Below, piece after piece: positions 39,828 to 45,904 of a stretch of DNA of 64,000 nucleotides. How positions within the stretch are numbered: position 1 is the first letter of the stretch; the number at the start of each line of letters is the position of its first letter. The stretch lies in assembly GCA_023055355.1 (NCBI GenBank), contig JALJCS010000010.1, positions 20,041,001 through 20,105,000 of the forward strand. The letters run 5' to 3'. The translations under genes and the position numbers were made by a program. The notes under the pieces were generated by a model that was given only the letters and a program-made list of their open reading frames with translations, was not told where the DNA came from and did no database searches. This stretch comes from Agelaius tricolor. Taxonomy: Eukaryota; Chordata; Aves; Passeriformes; Icteridae.

Positions 39828-40451
39828 CCTGAGCAGCTGCAGCTGGTAAAATTTTCCATCAATATAGCCGAAATGCCAGCGTGGAGCTGTTGTGGACTCC
39901 CGTGTTTCCATGGAAACAGGAGGAGGCCCAACTGTGACAAATCTGCTAGGCAGAAAGAGGGAGCAAGGCAGCTTTAGCTGAGAGATCCCTCTCCTCGCAT
40001 CACTGTTCTTAGCTGTGGCCTAGGAGCAGCTTTGTGTCTGTGGGTGAGACTGCTTCGCCTCTCACCTTAGCACAGGTGTCCCAAGCCCAGCCTAAATAGG
40101 GACAGTCTGTTTTCAAGCTGCTCAGCTCCTCCTGCCACTTGTGTACCCTACCCAATGGCATGTGGAGGCAGAGGGACCTCACAGAGCAATCCCTGGCCTT
40201 TCCTGGGCCGCAGTTTGCTGTCTGTGTGCAGAGGATCGGGGCTCGGTGCAGCCTGTCCCTGTAAGCGCGGCTGTGTCTCCTGTCCTGCTGCAGCACAGGA
40301 CACCGGGCCCGCTCTCAGCCAGCAGGAGCACGGCCCCCGGGGAAGAGACAGCCCCACCGCTGCTGCTGCTGCTGCTGCTGCTGGATTCCCAGCTCACCTG
40401 CTGCAAGTCGATGAAGACATCTCCTACGGGAGGGGACTCTCCAGCTGCCAT
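13656..40451 (-). CDS. SLC4A3: Anion exchanger 3 (AE3), long/brain isoform, 22 coding exons
   Basis: Na-independent chloride/bicarbonate exchanger of the plasma membrane; in mammals it acts in heart, brain and retina, and loss of function is linked to short-QT syndrome. Coding exons in transcription order: 40398-40451, 38989-39145, 35126-35460, 34562-34704, 33787-33998, 27770-27921, 26970-27150, 26301-26436, 26025-26199, 25510-25606, 23611-23795, 21836-22049, 21307-21528, 20841-20989, 19253-19447, 18603-18809, 17917-18006, 16141-16307, 15509-15762, 15097-15266, 14455-14628, 13656-13733. They sum to 3,747 nt, 1,248 residues (human 1,232). Residues 1-300 are the isoform-specific N-terminus, about 340-680 the cytoplasmic band-3 domain, and about 710-1,223 the membrane domain. 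The tail [14 protein letters not shown]...YNELHMPV separates AE3 from AE1 and AE2. The glutamate and arginine equivalent to AE1 E681 and R730 are present (about E1019 and R1068, the same spacing of 49). The start ATG has a good Kozak context (A at -3, G at +4). Confidence 0.97.
14455..14628 (-). CDS. SLC4A3: SLC4A3 coding exon 21, last membrane helices
   Basis: [38 protein letters not shown], then [17 protein letters not shown]. Acceptor CTAG|GTG, donor AAAGCG|GTGAGC. Confidence 0.97.
15097..15266 (-). CDS. SLC4A3: SLC4A3 coding exon 20, membrane domain
   Basis: [40 protein letters not shown], then [12 protein letters not shown]. Phase 1 in and 0 out. Confidence 0.97.
15509..15762 (-). CDS. 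SLC4A3: SLC4A3 coding exon 19, contains the anion-site arginine
   Basis: [40 protein letters not shown], then [18 protein letters not shown]. The arginine in TVRSVTH corresponds to AE1 R730 at the substrate site (here about R1068). Confidence 0.97.
16141..16307 (-). CDS. SLC4A3: SLC4A3 coding exon 18, contains the transport-site glutamate
   Basis: [19 protein letters not shown], a short loop, then [17 protein letters not shown]. The glutamate in FMET corresponds to AE1 E681, required for proton/anion coupling (here about E1019). Exit phase 2 at ACTAC|GTGAGT. Confidence 0.97.
16308..17916 (-). other. SLC4A3 intron between coding exons 17 and 18
   Basis: AT-rich centre with an octamer ATTTGCAT at 16938-16945 and the A-rich tract at 17.28 kb. 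No exon recognised. Confidence 0.5.
17281..17330 (+). repeat. A-rich low-complexity tract
   Basis: Seventeen A followed by CCCAAACCC and A-rich words. SLC4A3 intron between exons 17 and 18. An AATAAA occurs about 100 bases before, but no retrocopy is recognisable. Confidence 0.8.
17917..18006 (-). CDS. SLC4A3: SLC4A3 coding exon 17, membrane domain
   Basis: Thirty codons: [20 protein letters not shown] then [10 protein letters not shown], almost identical to other AE proteins. Acceptor CTGCAG, donor CACAG|GTAGGT. Confidence 0.97.
18603..18809 (-). CDS. SLC4A3: SLC4A3 coding exon 16, third extracellular loop and next helix
   Basis: [10 protein letters not shown] begins the large extracellular loop; LNAS supplies an N-glycosylation sequon at about residue 889, a position type also glycosylated in AE2/AE3 of mammals. 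Then [20 protein letters not shown] and KNSRFLGGK. Phase 0 on both sides. Confidence 0.97.
19253..19447 (-). CDS. SLC4A3: SLC4A3 coding exon 15, membrane domain
   Basis: [19 protein letters not shown], a hydrophobic segment, then [19 protein letters not shown] and [10 protein letters not shown]. Acceptor TTTCAG, donor ACAAG|GTGAAC, both phase 0. Confidence 0.97.
20841..20989 (-). CDS. SLC4A3: SLC4A3 coding exon 14, membrane domain
   Basis: [16 protein letters not shown], then hydrophobic [20 protein letters not shown] and [10 protein letters not shown]. The AE1 equivalent forms membrane segments 2-3 of the gate domain. Donor ACAAG|GTATAT. Confidence 0.97.
21307..21528 (-). CDS. SLC4A3: SLC4A3 coding exon 13, first membrane segment
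   Basis: Acidic stretch, then [19 protein letters not shown], and the first transmembrane helix region ([19 protein letters not shown]) with [11 protein letters not shown]. Exits in phase 1 at CCTAG|GTAATG. Confidence 0.97.
21836..22049 (-). CDS. SLC4A3: SLC4A3 coding exon 12, linker to the membrane domain
   Basis: [16 protein letters not shown], then [14 protein letters not shown] and a basic helix ([11 protein letters not shown]). The only donor that keeps the frame into exon 13 is the weak CAAAG|GTCTCT. The better-looking GTGAGC at about 21794 would create a TAG at the junction. Confidence 0.9.
23611..23795 (-). CDS. SLC4A3: SLC4A3 coding exon 11
   Basis: [25 protein letters not shown] and [15 protein letters not shown]: the conserved second half of the cytoplasmic domain. 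Acceptor GGTAG, donor ACAAG|GTGAGG. Confidence 0.97.
24180..24420. repeat. Possible ancient retroelement remnant
   Basis: AGGATGTCAGGTTAAACGGC followed by CTATAGGAACTGGCTC recalls a segment seen in old CR1/L3-type elements. No clear ends and no coding frame survive. It lies in the SLC4A3 intron between exons 10 and 11. Confidence 0.25.
25510..25606 (-). CDS. SLC4A3: SLC4A3 coding exon 10
   Basis: Variable head ([17 protein letters not shown]), then [19 protein letters not shown] sequence (here [15 protein letters not shown]) shared by all AE3 proteins. Exit phase 1 at TGTGG|GTAAGA. Confidence 0.95.
25992..26007 (+). repeat. Poly-C run, 16 bases
   Basis: Sixteen C in a row; on the SLC4A3 strand a G run about 17 nt past the donor of coding exon 9. 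Confidence 0.95.
26025..26199 (-). CDS. SLC4A3: SLC4A3 coding exon 9
   Basis: [14 protein letters not shown] then [14 protein letters not shown], matching AE3, then a variable segment ([16 protein letters not shown]). The donor AAAGAG|GTGAGG is followed, on the gene strand, by a 16-base G run within about 17 nt. Confidence 0.95.
26301..26436 (-). CDS. SLC4A3: SLC4A3 coding exon 8
   Basis: Encodes [18 protein letters not shown]...VLRALLLKH of the cytoplasmic domain, nearly invariant across AE2 and AE3. Phases 1 in, 2 out, at GGCAG and CACAG|GTGGGT. Confidence 0.97.
26970..27150 (-). CDS. SLC4A3: SLC4A3 coding exon 7, start of the cytoplasmic band-3 domain
   Basis: Contains VFVELNEL and [13 protein letters not shown]; the equivalent AE2 segment is known to take part in pH sensing. 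Then [19 protein letters not shown]. Acceptor CACTAG, donor CATG|GTGAGT, exit phase 1. Confidence 0.97.
27770..27921 (-). CDS. SLC4A3: SLC4A3 coding exon 6, first exon common to both isoforms
   Basis: Encodes [19 protein letters not shown] followed by eight lysines and RKPHE. Enters in phase 1 so that either the long exon 5 or the cardiac exon can supply the first base of the split codon. Donor CACGAG|GTATCC. Confidence 0.96.
30659..30722 (+). repeat. Tandem duplication, 36-base unit, imperfect
   Basis: AACTCAGACTCTTGAAATAT and AACTCAGATTCTTGAAATAT recur 36 bases apart, each followed by ATAAAA. SLC4A3 intron. Confidence 0.85.
31570..31690 (+). mobile_element. Possible ancient MIR-like SINE remnant
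   Basis: TTTTTTGCCTGAGATCAAAC, AGTCTGTGGCAGAGGCAGAA, GCTGAACCAAGGCATCCTGA and GCTCCAGTTACAATCACTCT follow the layout of the core and 3' part of a MIR/tRNA-type SINE. Such elements are rare in birds and the match is from memory. It lies in the large SLC4A3 intron, about 1 kb downstream of the cardiac exon. Confidence 0.4.
32638..32833 (-). CDS. SLC4A3: Alternative first coding exon of AE3, cardiac-type isoform (cAE3)
   Basis: Opens with ATG at 32833 ([10 protein letters not shown]...), reads 65 codons plus one base, and ends at a strong ACCT|GTAAGT donor in phase 1. Joined to the exon at 27770-27921 it stays in frame (C-H-R-F-E-D), exactly the phase of the long-isoform exon it would replace. 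In rat and human the cardiac transcript starts inside intron 6 and encodes 73 unique residues; this exon lies in the matching intron and encodes about 66. The core [19 protein letters not shown] is dense in acidic and aromatic residues and does not look like a chance frame. The cardiac product would be about 1,013 residues (human 1,034). No splice acceptor is needed if transcription starts just upstream. The identification as cardiac is inferred from position and phase. Confidence 0.88.
32834..33400 (-). promoter_or_regulatory. Candidate promoter and 5' leader of the cardiac AE3 transcript
   Basis: If the exon at 32638-32833 is a first exon, its promoter must lie here, between it and exon 5. 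I see no TATA box on the gene strand. Possible sites are a T-GATA-G at about 33128-33133, an E-box CATGTG near 33178 and a CRE-like TGACGTC at 33292-33298. All are short and could be chance. Confidence 0.35.
33787..33998 (-). CDS. SLC4A3: SLC4A3 coding exon 5, last exon unique to the long isoform
   Basis: Contains YDLKERM and [11 protein letters not shown] plus ADLDGMK, strongly shared with human AE3. Donor AAAA|GTGAGG exits in phase 1, so the split codon gives S-H-R at the next exon, as in human MKSHRLEDN. Two in-frame acceptors fit: CTACAG (used here) or CTGTCAG, which would begin at 34016 and add six residues. Confidence 0.92.
34562..34704 (-). CDS. SLC4A3: SLC4A3 coding exon 4
   Basis: Starts FTVGSDEEE, equivalent to human FSIGSDED, after CTGCAG. 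Exits in phase 2 at CACAG|GTAGGT; using the GTGAGC four bases further on would add an in-frame TAG. The middle ([15 protein letters not shown]) is poorly conserved with mammals. Confidence 0.9.
35126..35460 (-). CDS. SLC4A3: SLC4A3 coding exon 3 (His-rich, basic and poly-Glu)
   Basis: Histidine-rich HH-x-HHP segment, then an Arg/Lys cluster, then about 13 consecutive glutamates, the same order as in human AE3. The acceptor is a good polypyrimidine CTCAG. No GT fits at the 3' end: the phase-0 boundary before the FTVGSDEEE exon falls at CCAAAG|GCAAGG, a near-consensus GC donor. The 5' boundary is firm; the 3' boundary rests on homology and phase. Confidence 0.9.
35461..38988 (-). other. SLC4A3 intron between coding exons 2 and 3
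   Basis: Contains the CR1 fragment at 35.85-35.96 kb; nothing else recognised. Confidence 0.55.
35845..35962 (+). mobile_element. CR1-type LINE 3' end fragment
   Basis: GTGGTTAGGCGATGGCTTAG, GTGGTGGACTTGGTGTTAGG, then GTTGGACTTAATGATCTTAA and AGGTCTTTCCATCCTAAATG resemble a common avian CR1 terminal segment. Located in the SLC4A3 intron between coding exons 3 and 2. Confidence 0.8.
38989..39145 (-). CDS. SLC4A3: SLC4A3 coding exon 2
   Basis: Encodes an acidic stretch followed by RFGDLISK and SYSERDFE, all shared with mammalian AE3. Acceptor TGCAG|GGC, donor GAAT|GTATGT, exit phase 1; the split codon with the next exon restores the FEFH-like junction known in human (here FE-F-H). Confidence 0.93.
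39762..39827 (+). repeat. (TTTC)n microsatellite, about 16 units
   Basis: Uninterrupted tetranucleotide repeat, (GAAA)n on the SLC4A3 sense strand, in the intron between coding exons 1 and 2. A good polymorphic marker candidate. Confidence 0.97.
40360..40383 (+). repeat. (CTG)8 trinucleotide repeat
   Basis: Eight uninterrupted CTG units, CAG on the SLC4A3 strand, starting about 15 nt after the coding exon 1 donor. Confidence 0.97.
40398..40451 (-). CDS. SLC4A3: SLC4A3 coding exon 1 (start codon)
   Basis: Eighteen codons from ATG (MAAGES...DLQQ), ending CAG|GTGAGC in phase 0. The length matches the 17-codon first coding exon I recall for human AE3. A pyrimidine-containing CTTAG acceptor lies about 14 nt upstream of the ATG, so a separate noncoding 5' exon is expected. 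A (CAG)8 run on the gene strand starts about 15 nt inside the following intron. Confidence 0.85.
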
Positions 40452-43400
40452 TTTGGTTCAGGACCTAAGGGCCTGGGCAAAATATCAACCCTTCTCTTTC
40501 ACCGGCAGGCACCCAGCAAACCTGGAGAGTGGCATAACCTGTGGAGAGAGGGCAGGACAAGGGAATGTCGTGGGAAACTGCTGGCCACTGCCCTCAAGCC
40601 CCTGGCTCCTGATCCAGAGGTCACCTCAGCAGCCCCTGGAGAACCTCCCTGGCATCACTAGGACAGGCCTGTCCCCAGCAGTGTGCAGGGGCAAGTGGCC
40701 CAGCCCAGGCTGTTTTGGCCACCAGCTCCAGCTGATCAAGGTTAGATGGAATCCTGTCCTTCTCTGAAAGGTCAGAGGGGCCAACAGAGACATCAGCTAC
40801 ATATAGCTCCTGCATAGGCTGTGCAAGAGAAAGGAAAGCTTCCTGCTCAGCCACCTCTACAGCAGCACACCAGTGCAAAGCTGGGGTGTGACTGACCACC
40901 AGGGAAAGAAAAAGTCGGAGAGATGAGGTGCTGGGAGTACATGCCAGGAGCAGGCAGCAGAGTGGTCCTGTGGCACCTAGCTTTAACTGGACAGATCCCA
41001 AAAAAGGCCAGAAGGAACCACAGAGAGAGCTGTGCAGACCACAGAAATAGGACGAGGACAAATAGTTCATCATTCACACACCACACACAAAACAATACAT
41101 GTTACAGGCAAAGAGACCAAGGCTGCAGATCTGTGCCCTGTCAGCACTGCCAGGGCTAAAGGACACACAAGTCCCTGAGGACAGCACAAAGGAACAATCT
41201 GCTCAATACACAACTGCAGGTGAGGAAGGCAAAGAGGTGCTACGCTTGACAAGGACTGCGATACAGACTAACACAGAAACACCTCTGGTCAAAGCATCTA
41301 CAGCAGCAGCACAGCCTAAACAGCATGGGCTGCACTCCAGGAAGAACTGGAGATAGTACAGAGGCTGGCACTGGGAAGACACTGATCCCAAAAAACTCAT
41401 CTGGAACAGAGAAGATGTAAGCATATACACAGTGATTTGGGCACAGGGAGAAGCAAAGTGTCCTCAACTCACAGCAGAAAAAAGGGACATTCGTTAAAAC
41501 TACAAGGGTAGAATACAAATGAATTCAAAATTGACAAAATGGTTTTTTTCAGTGATGTCATCGAGGAGCAAAACACTGCAATGTCAGAGGATAGCTTGGC
41601 CATCTCTCTGGTAAGAACTTGTATTTATGACAAATAAAATTAAGAGAAATTAAACCCATCTTCCAGAACAAGCTATTCTCCAGCTATGAAAGCTTTGGAG
41701 TAAGTACTACAGTCTATGTCCTGGCTATCTGCTGAGGGGCTTCTTATTATCTCATCTGAAGTACCTAGCATGGGACACTGTTCAAGACAGGTGACTAAAA
41801 CACTAAAGGTTGTCTAAGGAGGAAAGCAGTAAGGCCACTTCATCATCCCTTCTATCTTTGAAGATCTCCAGAAGGTCTACAGTCTGCTTACTCTGCCTAC
41901 ATGAAGAACTTATTCAAACCAAAAATCCCAGGGCTATCTGTAAGGCAAGATTTTGAGGAGCTAATCTGACCACTGATGAACGATGATCCTTTGCTCTACC
42001 TTCCTAATTATCAGGAATGAGGCAAAACATAATGGAAGAAGCCCCTGAAACACACTTCATTGGACTCATCACTAATTTCATCCTCAGTAAGACATCAACA
42101 GCTCAAGAGAAATAGGCTGCCAAGACAGACATCTAAACAGCAAATACAGCATCCAGGCCATCCTTTAAGTAGCAGACATGATAGAGAAAAGGTTAATACT
42201 TGTCCTTTTTTTTAGCTTTTTTTTTTTTTTTTTCCCATTTAATTCAAGAAAAGGGTATAATTCCATGAAAACAAACAGCAGTAATTTTGGAACTGAAGGC
42301 AGGGAACATTTTATTCCAGTGGGAAGAGCTGGCAGGGGAACCTCACTTTGCAGGGCCATGGAATCGCCACTGTTAAAGAAAAGATTGGACATTTTTAAGG
42401 AACAGAACAATCACAGCTACAGAATGACTGAAAAAACATGTTGCAAGGACTATAACTTAGGGAGTAAAAAGATAATGAAGCTTTGGACAGCAGCTCCTGT
42501 AGAGGCAGAATCCCTAATACTTAGCAAAATGGTATAGGTAATTTAACAAAAGAAACACTAATGCTCAGCTTCACCTCTGTGCCACTAACATGCCTTGTGG
42601 GGCCTTTGAAGTAAACTAAAACTATCAGCAGGGCTGTGAAGCAATGTGCTTTGTTGCAGGCCAACCTTAGGTATGTCTGAAGCAAGGCAGAGGCTCCAGG
42701 GGCATTTTGTGCTCTGGGAGGGAGGAAACCTACATCCTGGAGAACTACTGGGTGCAACATATTCTGCTGACACCAGATTTCTAAGATGTTATACTGAGTT
42801 TAAAACTACAGCCCGACTGCCTAAATGAAGTTAAAAGGGAGGGAAAATCCAGCACCCAGTCTTTCTTTACCCATCATAGCAGCACATTCAAAATTATGCT
42901 GAAGCCATTTCTCTAATGAGGCTGAACAGCTAAAAGCCAGACAGTTGTAGTAGCAGTAAGAGAGCCCTGGGGACTTGCTTTGAAATTTCAGAGGGACTGG
43001 GAGATACCCACGGGGTTTCCATCAATGAAAGCGCGATGCAATGTGTGGGCACCTCAATCTGACAGCACTTGGGGCCCAGCTGTTGGAAGGCTCTGACGCT
43101 TTGGGGACGAGAGAGGAGGTGAGGATGAGAGGTGTGTTCTCTGATTCTAACCCTACCAGCTCTCCTGTTCCTGAAGAATGGAGAGCCCACAGCCTGAAAG
43201 CACTGCTGCTCCCATTCAGCACATTCACGGCTGTCCACGGCCACTAGAGGCCACCTGCCCCCCACTTTGTGCCACCTCTGGAGGAAGGTGGGATGGAAAC
43301 CTACGAGATCCTGCCTGGCGTTTCTATCACCCTCAACAGATGGAGTTCAGAGAAGAGCAAAATTTTGCCAGTGGGCCAGAGGGATTGATTTATAAGGAAA

Positions 43401-45079
43401 GGTTAGGAGCTAATTTTATCTAGCACAATATGGGATGACTAAGATGGAGATAGAACAAACCAGCAGTCTGGAAAGATCTCAAGGATGTAAAACACAACTG
43501 AAGATTATTTTTTTTGTCAGGCAGCCCTTCATAAAGAGACTTAAGAATAGGTTAAAATTGAAAATAGAAACTTAAAAGGAGTATCAGGGAAAATTCTGCT
43601 AATAAGCACCATGCTGAAGTGCCCAGCCTGCTGGCATCACTGCCTGGGTTGCCACAAGAAGAGCACAAGATAAAATGGGAAAATAAAAAAACAAACACCA
43701 CTAAAGAAAAGCAAATGACTGATACCTTCATCCTACTGTATCTCCTGGTTATGGGGAGTACGTGATTCAGCATTCCCACTAGAAGTAATTTTCAGTAATA
43801 GAAGCGTCATGCCAGCAGGCCAGATTCGAAGGGAGGCCAGAAAAATCCACAGCCTGCCAACCTGTATGCACTCACACATCCCTGCTCTCTCCACGAACAC
43901 ATCAGTAAACACAACTGGCTCACAAAAATCACCATACCTTGTACTGACCATTGTACTGACCACCTAGGCTTAAGGGATTCTGAAGGAAAGTGAGCAGGCA
44001 TGTCCCTGCAATGCTGGCAGCTACAGCATCTCGTACATGTTGCTCACAGGGACTCCAGTGGGGCTCCCCCTCATCCCCAAAGGCTGCTTCACAGTGCCAG
44101 TGCTTCCCTGTTTTGCTGAGAAAAACAAAATTTGGCACATCTTTGAGGGCCGAGGCGAGCAGTTCATACTGTCCCTTTGCAACAAAGATGAGTCAGGCTG
44201 CAGGCAGGCTGCCCCAGCTCCATGGGCAAGGGGCTGCATGGAGACAGCCATCAGGTCCCACATCCATCTCCTCAGCTCTTCCTTAATCCCTTGGCCATTG
44301 GCTGAAAATAATTTAGTTGTGGAGTGTCTAGACTAGGAGTGGATGTTAAGATAGGGATAAAGCCACAGGGGCAAAGCTGGTTTGAGGATAGGGGAGGAGA
44401 AGGGACTCTGGCTGATAGACACAGACTGGGAGAGCTCACAAAGGAGAAGGATTAGAGGCCTTGGAAGATTTTCCTGGGAAGAAATACTGATGTGCGTGTC
44501 CACGGAGAAAAGGAGCAGGAGGGGTGCTGCTGCATACATCAAAGCATTTGGATGATACTGTGACACTCACAGCCTCAAAGCCAAACAAAACAGGAGTGGG
44601 CTGCACTGCCCCTACCTCTCCTCTGTCATGGCCGAGGAACAGGACACACATACCAGAATGAAAAGGCAACACATAAGACAGTAAACACACAAAGTTTTGT
44701 GGCACGAAGGTTTTAACCTGTAGATCTCTCTCCCACATGGCTATGCTGAAATTTGTATTATTACACAAACACTTTAGAAGGCTTAAATATTTCAATACTC
44801 CACTGAACTACCCTGGGTGAACCATCACAGCCATTCACTCCTGAAGCACTGTCTGTTCCATGACTCTCCCTCTCAACAGGCCCTTCATAGGGTACCAGAC
44901 GGGACGGAGCCTGCACGGTCCACAGACACACAAACGAACACACGGAACAAAATTCACTCCAGAACGAAGTGCCAACACCAGACAGTAACAATAAGCCACC
45001 CCTCCACTGGACGTACGGACGGCTCTGACAGACACACGTACAGTCGGGGAAGGAAAGGGACACAGACAGACAGCCACCG
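40452..45079 (-). other. Probable first intron of SLC4A3 (5' UTR intron)
   Basis: The coding exon is preceded on the minus strand by TTTTGCCCAG and CCCTTAG acceptors, so transcription probably begins further up, near 45.1-45.8 kb. No coding exon seen. A T17 run is at about 42.22 kb. Confidence 0.45.
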
Positions 45080-45089
45080 GGGTCACTGC

Positions 45090-45265
45090 ACCACGTCCGT
45101 GCCGTGCCGAGCCTTGCAAGCCCGTACAGTGCGGAGCGCGGGACTGCTCCAAGCCGCGCCGCATCCAGCCCCGAGCACCGCGCTGCGTGCCGAGCCGTGC
45201 CGTGCCGTGCCCCGTGCCATGCACCGCCCCGCACCGTGCCGTGCCATGCACCATGCCCCGCACCG
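45090..45265. repeat. Degenerate CCGTG/CCATG low-complexity tract
   Basis: Repeated GTGCCGTGCC, GAGCCGTGCC and ATGCACC words without a strict period. It lies in the 5' flank of both genes and produces long spurious open frames on both strands. Confidence 0.7.
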
Positions 45266-45849
45266 GCAGCCACCCGCACCGCGCCACGCACCGTACAGCA
45301 CCGGAGCGCTCCGCAGACGGGCCGGGGCAGGGCAGCCAGGCAGGAGCTGCTGCAGCCGGGGCAGCAGCGCAGGTACAACCCACCCCCGACCCCCTCCCTC
45401 CGGCCCGTACCTCGCACCGCCGGAGCAGGAGAGCCGCCTGCCGCCGCCGCGCCGCGCCCCGGCCCCGCCGCCGCGCTCCGCCCGACACGTGCCGTGCCGC
45501 GCCGCGCTGGCGGCGGGCGGCGCTGCTCCCCGGCCTCCCGCCGGCCCGGCCCGCTCCGCGCCGACCGCCGCCGCTGCCGGGCCTCCGCCGCTTACCGGGG
45601 GGGCTGCGAGGCGGCGGCGCGGGGCGGCGGCGGGGCGGGGGCCGGGGGGCGAGGGCCCCGCCGAGCGGGAGGGGGACGCTGGGGCGGGCTCCATGGCAAC
45701 CGGATGTGAGCGGCGGCCGCCTCGCTGGTGCGGCGGAAGGGCGCGCCTCGGCGGCAACGCGGAAGAGCGGAGGAGCGGCGGCGGGACCGGCCGGGCCGGG
45801 CCGTGCCGAACCGGGCCGGGCCGGGGTTGCCTCGGCCTCCCCGCTGCAG

Positions 45850-45904
45850 ATGGCGGCGGCCGAGACGCTGGTGCGCGGCCTGGCGCGGCTGCTGCAGGAC
45901 GCCG
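45850..45904 (+). CDS. STK11IP: STK11IP exon 1 (start codon)
   Basis: ATG at 45850 reads [18 protein letters not shown], aligning with the helical N-terminus of human STK11IP. Donor GCCG|GTGAGT, exit phase 1. Position -3 is C and +4 is G, a moderate start context. Confidence 0.88.

Noticed and set aside
39660..39940. Frames with KKERKKER or FLSFFLSF repeats
   Set aside because: Translation of the (TTTC)n microsatellite.
45187..45849. In-frame N-terminal extension of STK11IP
   Set aside because: The frame is open upstream but encodes low-complexity sequence. The ATG at 45850 gives an N-terminus like human STK11IP.
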